Assembly: GCF_018991925.1 (NCBI RefSeq)
Contig: NW_024737068.1
Location: 9,093,885-9,157,884, forward strand
DNA: 64,000 bases
Reading direction: 5' to 3'
Source: Homarus americanus
Taxonomy: Eukaryota > Arthropoda > Malacostraca > Decapoda > Nephropidae
The notes beneath the pieces are model-generated. The model searched no databases. It saw only the letters and a program-made list of their open reading frames with translations, and was not told the origin of the DNA. The position numbers and the translations under genes were made by a program. Of the stretch, positions 45,758 to 58,457 are shown piece by piece. Every line of letters begins with the position of its first letter. The stretch's first letter is position 1.

Positions 45758-48493
45758 AGAAAAACCCAGAACACTTACCATCATACAACACAACGTCCGC
45801 AACTGGGAAACAAATAAAAACAACCTTGCAAACACATACCTCAGTATTGATCCGGACATAATTTTAATAAATAGTCACGGCAATTCAAATTACAAGAAAA
45901 TAAAAATATTTGGATATAAAACTTACCAAAGAAATAAAACAGAAGAATTAAATGATGGCGTGGCCATTGCTGTAAAACACATACTCAAACATCAAATCAT
46001 CGACGAATTCCAGGATGAATTCCTGGGAATCAAAATAACTACCACACTAGGAGAAATAGCAATAGCCACAGCATATTTACCGCCAAGACGGAACTACCTG
46101 CCGGCCCCAGACTTGATAAAACTATTGAACTACAACTGCCCAACATGTATAATAGGAGATCTGAACCCAAGACATCCAATATTCGGCCACGGAAACAGGA
46201 ACAGGGTGGGCACTGCACTGTATACCATAATGAACACAGGGAAGCTGATCCACCTAGGACCACACTTCACCACATTTATTGGCAATAACAAAACAACAAC
46301 CCCAGACAAAGTCTTCACCAATAACAAGGCATTCCTGAATTACCATATAAAACAAGGACCACTAACTACCAGCGACCACATTCCAATGATAATAAAACTA
46401 TCCACAAGCCCAATCCAAGTACCAACAACCCCACGTTTCCAAATGCAAAAAGCAGACTGGGAAGGCTACAGGAAGCAACTAGAACAAGTTAAGATCCCAG
46501 ATTTCCAAGGCAAAACACTAGAAGATATTGACAACGAAACAGATACCCTTATACGTAACATCAAAAAGGCAACAGAGAATAACATACCAATCACAACATA
46601 TCGAACGCTACCACACATCAGGACATCCCATGAATTGCGAATGCTCCAAGTACAATACAATAACATAATGATGTACATACAAAACTATCCACCAACAACA
46701 GAGCTTATTAGAAACTTAAGGCAAATACAACAAAAGTTAAGAGATGAAAGCCTGATAGCACACCAACAGATATGGAACGAACTAATAAACAACCTGGATA
46801 CCACAAGAAATGACAAGAACTTCTGGCAGAACGTAAACAAAATGCTAGGAAACGACAAGCCTCAACAAAAATACATAAAGGACCAAAACGGGAAAAAACT
46901 CTTAGAAGAATAAGAGATAGACTCAGCATACAGGAAAGAATGGAAAAAAGTATTTCAAATATCAGAAGAAGAAAATGAGGAATTTGATGAGGAACACGAA
47001 AATCACATCTGCAGAGAAACGGCTGAAATGATACACAGGATAACCCCATACCATGTGGTGGACAAAACCAGGCTCAACCCGACAGAACCAATTACAGAAG
47101 GAGAACTGCTACACTACATCAGGCACACTAAAGAAAAAGCACCAGGATTTACAAAAATCACAAGAAATATGATCCTATACCTACCCAACAACTGCACACA
47201 AGGCATCCTTGAAATATTTAACTCAGCTTTGGCAAGTGGATACTTCATTGATGCATTTAAAAACGCAAAACTCATATTCATACCGAAACCAGCCAAAGAC
47301 CACACCCAAGTAATAAACTACAGACCGATTTCCCTACTCGAAGTTATAGGAAAACTATTTGAAAAGGCAATAAACAAGAGAATCAGAAAACACAGAAGTG
47401 AAAACGGACTACTAAACCCCAGACAACATGGATTCACTGAAAAAAAGGGAACACATACTGCACTAGCCATAATCACGGAAACGTTAGCCAACAAGAAAGC
47501 AGAAAGAAACCAAGTCAACATTGTATTAAGAGACGTTAAGAAAGCGTTCGATAAAGTATGGCACCTAGGATTAAAATTTAAACTGCTTCAATTAAGTCTC
47601 CCAGAACCAATAGAAAAAATCGCCTGTGACTTCCTAGACGATCGCACGGCACAAATACAAATTGGCAGCTTTATAGGACCACCCATAAAACTGAAAAGTG
47701 GAGTACCCCAAGGCAGTGTCCTTTCACCCACGCTGTACAATATCTACACAGCAGACCTACCAGAACCAGCTCCCTGCAGTGAATACATAAGTTTTGCAGA
47801 CGATATCACACAAATCATCACATACCCTGGCATATCAACAGCAATAATGGCACAACATACTGCCAACGCAATAAGAGAACATCAACCAGTACGAAAAAAA
47901 GTGGAAGATACAAACGAACACCAACAAGTTCAAAATAATCCCAATCGCTAAAAGGAAAAAAGACCCCATTATAGTAGACAACAAAGTAATTCCATATGCC
48001 ATGGAAGGCACTGTCCTAGGGCTGAAGATAACAACAAAAGGCTACAAAACATTCATCACCGAAAAGCTTGCAAAAACCAGAAACATGGTAATTAAATTAA
48101 AACGCTTCAGAAGCCTGTCAGCAAAAAACAAGTTAAAGTTATATAGAGCCTTTGTCCAATCCCGACTAGTATATCCGCCAATTCCCCTACATGCAATAAA
48201 ACAAACAAACAAAGAAAGTGCAGATAATTCAAAACTTAGCCCTAAGGGATGTATATAACATCAGATATCCTGACATAGTCACCAACCGTCAACTACACCA
48301 ACGAGCGCAAATAGAACCCCTAAACATTTACCTACACGAACACTCAAAAAGAATATGGACAAAGTTAGAAGAAATAGAGCCAGGACCAATCAAAGAATGG
48401 ATGGAAGAGACAGAAGACGGAAGAAGAGAACACTCGTGGTTCCCTCGCAGTAAAAGAAGAGCCCTAGAACCCACACCAACTCCACTCTACTAA
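45750..48493 (+). pseudogene. LINE-C ORF2 (AP endonuclease + reverse transcriptase), inactivated
   Basis: ORF2 starts at 45,750. The endonuclease covers about residues 1-220, with QHNVRN near the start, IIGDLNPRHPIFG and TSDHIPMI, so key Asp/Asn/His residues are kept. An in-frame TAA at 46,911 interrupts it, but the same frame resumes and reaches RT at 47,028-47,951 (INYRPISLLEVIGKLFEKAI; SGVPQGSVLSPTLYN; SFADDITQI). A frameshift near 47,880 separates the thumb, and 48,001-48,258 and 48,218-48,493 give the C-terminal pieces (KLKLYRAFVQSRLVYP; ALRDVYNIRYPD). The protein would nick DNA and prime reverse transcription. With one stop and two frameshifts this copy is dead but not old. Confidence 0.88.
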
Positions 48494-49524
48494 AAGATGC
48501 AAGGTTACCCCAGTGACAACCTTGGCAGCCCTACCACTTACAACATTAGATCATAAAAAGACGGGATGTTCTTAGCAGAAACACAAGTACCTGCCCTAGA
48601 CTCCTCACCATTGGCTAGGACACAAGACCCGAAAATGTAAGGCATAAAATTGCAATAGTTGCTAAACAAACAAACACCTGACATAAATATAACACCCAAG
48701 ACGAAAATTAGCTGAAACACAAACATGAGATAAACGAAGCACTTGGGTTGAGCCCCAAGACCTAGCATTCTACTACTATTTTCCAATTTCCTCGTTTTCT
48801 TCTGCACTATCCACCAACCCCAAGTCCCTCCAAATTCCACCATTATTCTTCAAGTCCAGTTCCCGCACCACCAATCTATGCACCTGCATCAAGATTTCTT
48901 CATACTTTACTTCATCCATCAATCGATCGGAGACCATTCTACACCCGGCTACCGGCCCAGCAACATCTCTCACAGCTCCTCACCACCCAGCTTCCTCAGA
49001 AACCTCCTCGCCCTACAGGACCTCTGAGCAAGCTTCTCCTTACCTAGTCACTCCTGAGCACTGCACTGTACAACAATATATATACAGAAAGCGCATTGTG
49101 AGTTTCCTTCCTCCATCCCATCCTGAGTGTGAACCAAACAACCTGTTCCCCACAATACCGTATATCGACAACACCATCATCTATAGCTTAGTAATTTGTC
49201 ATAACTGACGGTTATCATCATAATCACCCTGGTAACTAACATCCACCTTAACCACCACTAGCGAAGAACTAAAATAATACTATAGTTTACTTTACTAATA
49301 TAAAAGTGAATAAGAAGTGGTACTAACAATGTACACTGCCTCCCACACCATACCATGAGTAAATTATCAGTAAAGCGAATAGGAACAAAAGTTTTTGCCA
49401 AAACACTTGGATACTATTGTGTCAAATTTCAGCTTCCTAGCTAAAAACAATGACTTAAGACATACCCAGGATACGTAAGGCATAAAGCAAACAAATTTCT
49501 GCAAGAAAACCGCAGGTTCTAGGG
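48494..49524. other. Probable LINE-C 3' flank, no gene seen
   Basis: No coding signal on either strand. The first part may be LINE-C 3' untranslated sequence, but no tail was found to mark its end. Confidence 0.4.
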
Positions 49525-50000
49525 TTCTACCAAGGATTCTGGACTATAGGAGGATACAGGATCATTACAAAGGGCGAACGCGTTTCACCCCGAATGTGGC
49601 ACCACCAAGCGGACGCTACGTATAATAATACACCTTAAGCCCATGTACCTTATATGATAATGTGTGATAACACCAGGTTATTCAATAAAAACAATTTATA
49701 TATAGTCAATAGGTTATTGACATCCAACTTTAGATATCTAGGAATAAGCATGCAAATTATATTTTACTGCAAAATAATCAATGTGTTGCTTTGAGAAATT
49801 ATCCCAAGATATCTAAAATTGGATGTCAATAACCTATCTTGACCATAGTTATTTTTTTATCGAGTAACCTGGTGCCATCGCACATTGGGCTTAATGATTT
49901 TATACGTCGTGCCGCTCGGTGACGCCACCGTCACGGGAGGATAAATGTTCTTTCACAAGTAGTGATCCATCCTCCTATCGTGCCAGTATCCCTAGTAATA
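49525..50000. mobile_element. Imperfect long inverted repeat, about 475 bp, MITE-like
   Basis: Arms fold about a centre near 49,772. The inner pairing includes CACCAGGTTA with TAACCTGGTG, AATAGGTTATTGACATCCAA with TTGGATGTCAATAACCTATC, and TTAGATATCT with AGATATCTAA. Outer, more diverged pairing includes GGTGGCG..ACCAAGCGG and GGAGGATA..GGATCA. Arms are roughly 75-85% alike by eye. No coding capacity; target duplication not identified. A partial third copy is at about 51,240-51,430. Confidence 0.75.
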
Positions 50001-51239
50001 CCAAGGAGTCTATACTCATGTTAGGAGGATGGCTCACTCTATTGGGCGAACTCGTTCATCTCCGACTGGCGTTTCCAAGCGGCTGTTAAATGTAAATAAC
50101 AGCGGACTAGGATAAAAGGGGAGATGTAGATTTCGGTGAATTTATTGGGTTTATTGTCTTGTGCACTTTATTTTACCTCCAACAAGGGGATGCAATTACT
50201 ATACAGCTAATAATTTCTCCAGCAACATCAAAAGGAACAGAAACCAGTTTTTCTATCGATAACAAGTATCCAGAGAAGTGAATCGTAAACGTGCTTGTTG
50301 ACTGTTCATTAGTTTTTGTTGTATCTTTTTCTATTTAATACATTTAGTATTGATAAAGATCCACTCTTCATAATTCCTAATTAATATCAGAGAATCAATA
50401 GGATATATAAAATGAGCAGGGTACTGTTGTAGTGTCGAAATTATAAGACTGGAAATTTTAAGTTTTGGTCAATCGTTTTAGGGCCGCCCACGACTTTTTG
50501 GACGAAATTATGTTATTCCTGTATATTTGAGTTAGTTTTGAATGGATTTCACTTTCACATCTTTAGCAAATCGACTAGAGGATGCAACTCATCCCGATGA
50601 GTCAACTTGAACCTAAGAAACGAGTACAACCTAACCTAACCTAACCTAACCTACAGTAGGAGTCTGATTACACTCAATTTTTTTAGCCTTAAAAACCTGA
50701 AGACTGAAGAAAAATCTCATGTGGATATTAGCATACATAAGCATCTTGTGCCGAGGGAGGCAAAAGGGTATAGTCTCGCAGCAGCTCTCAACAAGATCCA
50801 AAACACAGAATTAGTTTTTATTTTAAATATGAAAAGAAATATCCCAAGTAATAAATCGAGGCGGTCCTTCTATTAACCAAGTCTTATCTGTTACCGTTAT
50901 ATTATCATACAACGTTTGAATAATACGCTATGTAATAAACTTGTGGTAAAGATTCAGTAGAGTACAACTACGGAATTCTATATTAATTTTTTAGAGTCAT
51001 TAATAAACTAGCATTAACAAAATAAGATGTGAAAAAGTGATGTAACTGCCAAGTTTGTGATCAACTTGTAAAATAGTGATATTCTTTTTATTACTACTAG
51101 GCTATAATAGCCGCCTGTTCAAAACTACTACAGTAACATTCAACGGTTAATTGTCTGATTTTTCTATTAATGTTGTAAATCTGTAGCTACCACCATCGCT
51201 TTTACTGGAGAACAGAGTGGATTATATTCCCTTATGTAG
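50001..51239. other. Non-coding stretch with short telomeric repeat
   Basis: No gene seen. A small hairpin (ACTCATCCCGATGAGT) lies near 50,586-50,603 and an AACCT array at 50,628-50,652. Confidence 0.45.
50628..50652 (-). repeat. Interstitial telomeric repeat (TTAGG)5
   Basis: Five uninterrupted AACCT units on the + strand, that is TTAGG on the minus strand, the canonical arthropod telomere repeat. Confidence 0.9.
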
Positions 51240-51430
51240 GCAAATAATTACCTTTTTTTACAAAATAATAAATGTGTAGGAAATTATATCTATACCTAGA
51301 TACCTGAAGTTGGATACAGTAATGAAAATATCATTTAAGGCACAATGGGTTTAATGTGTTTTATACTTAGCAGGCACTTGGCGACGCCACCGTCGCGGAA
51401 GGCTAAAAAATTTAACATTGGGTGAGTCAT
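51240..51430. repeat. Third partial copy of the 49.5-kb inverted repeat
   Basis: Contains ACCTGAAGTTGGAT, CACAATGGGTTTAATG and CTTGGCGACGCCACCGTCGC, matching the right arm at about 49,800-49,960 in the same orientation. The inner palindromic part is missing. Confidence 0.7.
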
Positions 51431-51439
51431 CCTCATAGT

Positions 51440-52190
51440 ATAGATAAAAAGCGCAGGTGTTAAACAAATCCTTTTCCTCAGTGTTCACGAGACTATGCGA
51501 ACCATCTCCCTGCGTTTGAGAGAAGGCGGTTTGACACAGCGCTGATGCACATTATGTTCTCAGAAGAGTGTATTAGGAACAAATTACCAAAGCTAAAGGT
51601 TTAAAAGAGCCCTGGCTGAGCCACTCAAAATCCGGTTCTGCAGATGGTTGGACCTGCAAAAGGACCCCAATGGCTGGAAAATGGCGTACAGTATGCGAGT
51701 CCAATATTCAAACGGGTAGATCACTACCCCACGGATATAGGCCAGTGAGCTTGAGCATATAGTGTGTACAGTGTTAAGCACTAGAGAGCATTATAAGAGT
51801 TTCTGATGGAAAATCTTCTACGAAGCACTTGTAAACGAATGCCAACATGGTTTTATGCCGGGACACATGATAGACGCAATTACATAAGGTACTGGATGTT
51901 TGGACTCAATTCCTGGAGCGTGGTGCTAATATCGACATATACAATATATCAGGACTTTGCAAAGGCACTGCATAGCATACCTCATGAAATGCTGAAAATT
52001 AGACTGGAGGAGGTCAGAATTTGGGTGAGTGTACAAGCATGGATCGGAGACATTTTTCATGACCGCAAGTAGTATGTGTTGATTAATGGCACGAAATCGT
52101 GCTGCATACTTGTGAGAAGCTGGGTACAATAGCGCAGTGTGCTGGGACCATTACTGTTCGTTTCATAAATTATATGCCAGAACACCTAAA
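51440..52190 (+). mobile_element. LINE-A RT fragment, sense, degraded
   Basis: Sense-strand match to LINE-A RT from the segment with CCTTTTCCTCAGTGTTCACG to CATAAATTATATGCCAG just before FADD. Recognisable coding pieces are GFMPGHMIDAITYGTGC-like and FAKALHSIPHEMLKIRLEE. Several indels and stops. Confidence 0.75.
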
Positions 52191-55100
52191 TATTAGTCCC
52201 CCAGCTTACTTCACATGGATATTAACCACCCTCATGCTAATCTACACTAACTCATAACTTAACCTACCCTAACCCCTAAGGTAGCAAATGGGTCGTTAAT
52301 CTTCATGTAAAATAAGCTGGGCGCAAATTTCCAAGTGATAGGAATTATTTATACCATGTTACTACCCAGTAGGGTGTGTCATAGGAGGGAAGATCAAAGC
52401 AAAACTAATGGCCCATCACTTTTTTGGTAGATTTTAGTGTATATAAACAGAAAAACAATTTCAGTTTCACATCCTTTTGTTAGGGAATTTGCAAGAAGTG
52501 AAATTTATCTAAAATCTAATGCATGCCAGCTGCATTAGTGTATTACACCAAATAGTGAACATTGCTTTTCTAGATTGTTGGCTCTTTAGTCAAACTCCAA
52601 CTGGGTCAGTTATTTTTCTGTTTCAGATTCTGATGCATTTATGTTGATATTATTTGCATACGTCAGGGGTTGTGATTGAGTAGAACCAAAATCCGCTATC
52701 TTTAAAGTCACCATCTTGGTTCGGGAGAGCTCCCAGTTTGAGCACATTAGATGCTTTGAGATACGGTGTTTTAACTTCAGGCAAATCAGTGAAAAGAACC
52801 AAAGAACTTACACAACAAAGACATGCTGGTGATATGACCAAAGTTGTCTTATAATAGTACACTCTGGCTAACGCTCAGTTCAAGCCTCCAGTCATAACAA
52901 AGTCAGGTGAAGAACATTAGTGAGAGATCACAGCCAGTTGGGGAAAAGGTAAGAGATATTCTCTGGGAGAAAACCTAAAGTATATAGCTTGCTACAACTG
53001 ACCAGTTATTTGACATACCATTTGCAAGTGCCTAATTGTTCTCTGCCATTCCTGAGTTGATGCGATCGTGACTGTAAACCGAGGCCCACATCTCCTGTAT
53101 TTGCAAGCGTGAACTGAAGATTCCCTCAGACTGAACTGGTATTTGCCAAAGCACAGAGAGTGAAGATCAAGAGTATAGGGCTCAAGGATTTCAGCCAAGA
53201 TATTCCGGAGTCCAAGACAGGAGGCTGCCAAGAGAGAAGAGGGGAGAAAGAAGAGTTGCTGAGAGAAGAGACCTGGAGAAGGCCCAGGGTGAGGTAAAAA
53301 GGCCAGATGATTGAATTAAGCTGATTCAGAGTTTAATGACTTCCCCATGGCTGATCCAGAGTGCTGGATTGTAGGAGAATGGTGACTTTGTCCCCAACCC
53401 AGAAAGTAATGATCCAAACTCTTCCAGGCATAAGATTCGAAATAGGAAAGATATCCTGAGTATAGCTCGTACAGCCACGCGCGACACCACACCACCGGTC
53501 TCAGAGAAACTGCAGAGATAGTAAAACAGCCGCCTGGAAGACGGTGGTTTGATAACACCATGATGTTCACCTGGTGATAGATCATAAATAAAGTATGAGG
53601 AGTCAGAGAAACTTGTTGGGTAACTCCAGAAGAGTGAGTTTGATAAGGATAAGAGAAAATGGAATCAATTGTTTGTTCTTTGATGGGAGAAGGATGACAC
53701 TAAAGTGTCATGAAAGTTGGAGATTCTGATGTTGTTCCTGCCATGGTAGAAGGAGGAACACTACTCCTCAAGCAGGAACTAGGGGGAAGTATCTGTGCAT
53801 TTCACTCCAGAGAAAGATGACATCAGGAAACTAGCTGAGATAGTGGCAGATAACACAGAACTGCCCAGAGAGAGGAACGTAGACCAGACCCCAGGTTATT
53901 GAGGACAGAACCAACACGAACACAGGGTGGGCAAGGGGGGGGCTGGCAGTGGATAGAGCGGAAGATTGGGAGGAAGCTGGTCTGGATTGTTTCCAGACCT
54001 CCACACCAACGAGAGCTGCTACCAGACATCTGATCCAGGAGCTGATGCAGGCAAGATTCCTTCAAACAACAGATTATCTGGTCCTCTTGGCAAGATGTTG
54101 ACTCTGCCACTGAGTTAGAACAACTGAGCTAAAAAATCATCATGCTGCCTCCACCTGTTGAGCTTGCAATATAGCTGTTGCTGACGACCTGAGTACTGAC
54201 CAGTACTAGTGGTTACATGATTTGCAGTGCCATCAAAACTGGGGTCATGCTCGATAGACTTGCTTACCCGCAGAGACAGGTCCAAGTCTTCAAGATATCT
54301 CTAGGTGGCTCACAACGGCCTTGTGTTCTGTAGAATTTAAACAAAGTCATCAGAACTTGAAAAGGAACCAGCTTTGCCAACCTGGAGACTTATTAAACAT
54401 CCATCGACGTGAGTGCTTCCAGCTGCCAAATTGGTTCAACACCAAGGTCAAGTCACTGTTCTCCGAAGGTCCGAGGCATGTTCTTCAGCTTGGAGCTCCT
54501 GGAGAGCCAGCCATGAAGGTTGTTCAGATTGTGGAGCAGATCGTGAGGAGATCTTCCTGGTGGCGTTTCATCCTGAGGCAGTTTTGCAGACAACAATGCC
54601 TGCAGTAAGGATGAGGAGGAGAAGAGTGGCATTCAAAAAGATCTTGGATATGAGACTTAGGAGAGAATCTTGGCATGACGAATCAGTTGAGTGACCATTC
54701 CTTCAGGGTCAGGAAGACTCCTGAAGTCAATCTAGGTGTTAAGACCCTCACTGATCTCATAGATCCGGGATAATATCCAGGCTGGCAGCATTCTCTACCT
54801 GCAGCCTCACCAATGTTCAAGTCAGAGCTTTCCTGGACAATTTATGACACCCTGTCGGCCTTTTATCACCCAGGAGTGAGCGCAGTACAGCAGGTGAGCG
54901 AAGCAGCAGTCACAAGGCCAAAAACAGGAGAGGAGGGAAGGCTGCATCGAGCCTGTGGTGGTCAGCAGGGGAGGTGATGAGAGAAACAGAAGCAAGAAAG
55001 ACATGTTCTCTTTGTGTAGTAACACTGGGTCAGGTGAAACTGGTTTTTGTATTTGATGATTTTGTTTTCTAAAGGAATATTAAATTTAATAAATAAAGTC

Positions 55101-56752
55101 AAGATCATTCATTTCACTATTCTGGATCATTTCATCCCAATAAATTAACCTGGATACATTTACTTTTTACTTAAATTGTTGTATTTAGGTGTTGCAAAAG
55201 GGCAGGAATACTTGAATTTTCAAGATTTCAGTTAAATGATTTCAAAAAATGAAAACTTTTTCAAATCTGAAGATATCAAGATCATAGAACTACATCATTA
55301 ATAATTACGGGCCGACGTTAAACTCAAAAAAAAATTTGCCCGAGATACAATCTCTACCACCCTACCCAGTGCAAGTAATTCGAGAGTCGGCATAAGAAAA
55401 GAAACTAATAATAATTTCAGTGCCTCTGAGAATACTTTATTCATTCTCGCCATTAGAGTTCTTATCAACGTAGAACTTAATCGTCAATAACTCCGGGTGC
55501 TGATTATCAAGGGATTATACAGTGAATGTTCCTCGTTATTGAAGATGTGATAATGCAACTTGTTGATTTTAACTAAACAAAAAAATTGCCACCAAAATTG
55601 CATAACAATAACAGAGACTTCACCCTAAGTAGATACAAAACTGCTTAGAAAAACTTACCTTAGATTACCCGGGCCCTAACTGGCACTATGTAAGTATACT
55701 GTACCAACGAAGTCGGACTTCACTGTAATTTTGGTGCTGTTTTCGTACATAATTTTTGTGTAACTATGATGCATCAAGACTGATATCCGTATAAAGAGTT
55801 CATCAATTATTAGCTTAGGTACTCGGTATACTGTGCGAAAAAAGAATAATTTTCGGAGGCCTGCCTTATAATACACGGCTTGAATCATTCAGGTACACCC
55901 AATGCTTACCTCTCTACAGGACTTATCATTAAACAAGTATATAAACATTATTTACCAGAATTATAATTATACAAGATTATTTTCTTCCGGGAAATATATC
56001 GACAAATCTGATGAACTGAGTGATACTTATTGTGCAGCCGCCGCGCTGTACTGAAGGTGCGGTACAGTACCATCATGTTGATGAACTCCGGGCTATTATT
56101 ATCCTGATAGCATTAAAATTGAAGTTTGATAATTTATATATAAATCTTAAAAATTGCCAATGTTATGAAAAATCTCACTTCCTACAACTATAAAGCATCG
56201 TAAAGTTTAATGAATACTTTGCCCAGGGCCAGATACGGATATTTGTTTACTTCGATAGGTATGCCAGTAATCAACTCAAACGATAATATTAGATTACACT
56301 ATCTACCTCCTTCACCATAGATAAGTTACTGGCTCAGACGTAAACTATCTGTCACTCATGGAAAGCTAGGACATCATTGAGAGTGCAGTAACATTCTCAT
56401 GGCTGAGGGTTGGTGACCACATTCTTCCGCTCTAAACGTTCTCGGATTATTTTTACCAATCCTCCTAGGTTTTGTATCTTTCTGGAGACTCACTTTTTAA
56501 TTTAATTCATCATTACGGTGACATAATAAAAATAATATGAGTCGTATTATCAGCTACACCCAGCTTCACGCATCAGTCGGCCACCAGCGTAGGAAGGACC
56601 TCCACCACCCAAGGTGATTATGTTAACAATTTCTACGCAAGTCATAATATTTTCAATTCGATTTTTTTCGTGTTTCTAATTTTTGTCTTTGCAGTCTAAC
56701 CTAACCTAACATAACATAACGTAGCCCAAGGTATAGCCAAGCCTAGCCTCGC
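52191..56752. other. Long stretch without recognisable genes
   Basis: ORFs reach only about 95 codons and overlap on both strands. The segment at about 52,900-55,050 is GC- and purine-richer than its surroundings, with phrases such as CSDCGADREEIFLVAFHPEA in one frame at about 54,510-54,570. It may be an old retroelement gag-like region, but I cannot assign it. From 55,060 to 56,690 the sequence is AT-rich with nothing identified. A short CTAACCTAACATAACATAAC run at about 56,697-56,720 precedes LINE-A. Confidence 0.45.
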
Positions 56753-56851
56753 CTAGGCAACAGAGAGTAGCTAAGTACTTTTTCTCTCTTTACTTTTTTA
56801 AATAGGTGTAGATCTATACACGGTCTGCACCCACCCACAACAACAACAACC

Positions 56852-57832
56852 ATGAGTTTGATATGTGATTACTGCAGGGAGACGTCGGATATGGAGGATA
56901 TAGGCCTGACTAATGCACAGTTTAGGAAGTTACTAACTGCCGTAAAGCATGATAGCTGTTGCTGGTATTGCCCAGGCTGCATAGTCAAGGTGAATGAAGC
57001 AATTGCAAGCCATAAGGGAACGAGTCCTCTAGGGACGAAAATAGATGAAGCTGGAGCCCTGCTGGTTGCCAAACTGGAGCAAGTTGGGAAAGAGATCCTT
57101 GCTAAGACTGAGGAAGTAGCCGATAGAATGGAGGTAATTGCTAAGAGGAGTTATTTTGACGTATTAGGAGGGCCACGGGAGGGGGCGGAGAGTAATGCAG
57201 GATCAGTACAGGTTCTACAACAGCTTGGGACTTTGAAGAAGTGTGTCGAAGAAATGAAAATTAACGGACCTACTATTAGGGGAGAGGAGGGACACCAAGA
57301 ACGTCTCCAGCGCAGGAACGATGTAATAGTTTTTGGAGTCCCAGAGAGCCAGGCGGAGGGAACTGTGAGTAAGGAAACACACGATAAGGTGTTGTTTCAA
57401 AATATTTGCACAGAGGTTCTGAAGATTCCATCAACCCCTCAGGATGTGAGGAGGCTGGAACAAAAGCAGGGGGCTAAGCCTCGCCCCCTCAGGATCACAC
57501 TAGTGAGTGAGGAGGAGAAATGGCAGGTTATTCGGCAGGCAAAAAACTTAGCAAGGAGCGAGGCATTTTGGGATGTATTCATTCACCCAGACCGCACGGT
57601 AATGCAGAGGGAACAGCACAAGAAGCTCCTGCAGGACTTGAAGCAGAAGAGGGAGGAGTCGAGGAGGAACGGGAACAGGTGTACATGGGTTATACTCAGG
57701 GGGAGGGTAGTGGAAACAAGTGTGCTGACACAGGGCCAGGGGGCAGCAGTGCACCCTCCACCCACTCAACCCCCCACCCGGGTGGCGGCACCAGCTCAGC
57801 CTACCGGACAGGAGGGGGCGAGCGCCGTGTAA
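56852..57832 (+). CDS. LINE-A ORF1 protein, intact
   Basis: 326 residues, the only undamaged LINE-A ORF1 here. A zinc-binding start (C5-x2-C8 ... C36, C37, C40-x2-C43 in CCWYCPGC) looks like the PHD-like finger of CR1-type ORF1 proteins. A helical segment (about 65-150) with Glu/Lys heptads may trimerise the protein. An RRM-like domain follows (about 150-290: RRNDVIVFGVPESQAEGTVS; PLRITLVSEEEKWQVIRQAK; VFIHPDRTVMQREQHKKLLQ), then a Pro/Thr/Gln-rich tail. The protein would bind LINE RNA and chaperone strand exchange. The ATG choice is supported by the same start in the copy at 14,912. Expression of a lone LINE ORF1 is possible but not shown. Confidence 0.9.
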   Translation: MSLICDYCRETSDMEDIGLTNAQFRKLLTAVKHDSCCWYCPGCIVKVNEAIASHKGTSPLGTKIDEAGALLVAKLEQVGKEILAKTEEVADRMEVIAKRSYFDVLGGPREGAESNAGSVQVLQQLGTLKKCVEEMKINGPTIRGEEGHQERLQRRNDVIVFGVPESQAEGTVSKETHDKVLFQNICTEVLKIPSTPQDVRRLEQKQGAKPRPLRITLVSEEEKWQVIRQAKNLARSEAFWDVFIHPDRTVMQREQHKKLLQDLKQKREESRRNGNRCTWVILRGRVVETSVLTQGQGAAVHPPPTQPPTRVAAPAQPTGQEGASAV

Positions 57833-57986
57833 ACAATGACATTTCTAACCACACCCTGCAAAATACAGTGTACTTAGCAAATGCTGCAGCTTCTGAGAAT
57901 GTGGGGGGAGCGGGTTTATTACTAAGAGCAGAGACGTTACCGAGAACAAATTCTGGCTTGAATGTCGTGTACACTAATACTGACAC

Positions 57987-58457
57987 ATAAGAACATAAGA
58001 ACATAAGAATGGAGGAAACTGCAGTGGGCCTATTGGCCCATACTGGGCAGTCCCGTTTACACCCAACCCCTATTGCTCATATGAGCATCCAACCTATGTT
58101 TGAAGCAATTCAGCGTATTCGAGTTAATGATGATATTTGGTAACTTGTTCCATTCATCCACTACTCTGTTTCCAAACCAGTGTTTACCTATTTCACGCCT
58201 AAATCTAAATTTGTCTAATTTAAAACCATTGTTACGAGTTCGCTCCTGGTTGGATAGTTTGAGTACCTTTGTAATGTCCCCTTTGTTTAGCCCTGCCTTC
58301 CACTTATACACCTCTATCAGGTCGCCCCTCGCTCTACGTCTCTCAAGGGAGTGCAGATTAAGATGCTTTAACCTGTCTCTATACTCAAGGTTCCTAATGC
58401 CCGGGATTAGTCTTGTCATTCTCCTCTGAATTCTTTCCAAGGATTCTATATCCATTC
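57987..58457 (-). mobile_element. LINE-E 3' fragment inserted in LINE-A
   Basis: The minus strand encodes the C-terminus of another LINE ORF2 (MDIESLERIQRRMTRLIPGI; KHLNLHSLERRRARGDLIEV; HWFGNRVVDEWNKLP), then a 3' end with TTCTTATG-type tandem tail at 57,987-58,008. It interrupts LINE-A between GACAC and TGTTCCTTG, judged against 13,780-13,800. It is 5'-truncated, as expected from incomplete reverse transcription. Confidence 0.88.

Larger units (their letters stand above)
44181..48493 (+). mobile_element. LINE-C, complete but inactivated Jockey-type non-LTR retrotransposon
   Basis: A single sense-strand element with ORF1 and overlapping ORF2, both A-rich on the coding strand. Lesions are few: an internal stop and frameshift in ORF1; an internal stop, one frameshift in RT and another in the C-terminus of ORF2. 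The 5' leader probably extends into 43,349-44,180 and the 3' untranslated region beyond 48,493; no poly-A tail or target duplication was located. Assignment to the Jockey superfamily rests on knuckles plus AP endonuclease plus RT order. Confidence 0.85.

Noticed and set aside
50586..50605. Hammerhead-like CCGATGAGTC
   Set aside because: It lacks the CTGATGA core and a paired GAAA segment; it is only a short hairpin.
54321..54694. Overlapping ORFs of 93-95 codons with Cys residues, possible zinc-finger gene
   Set aside because: Two frames overlap, neither has a complete finger, and there are no splice or conservation signals; kept only as an unexplained segment.
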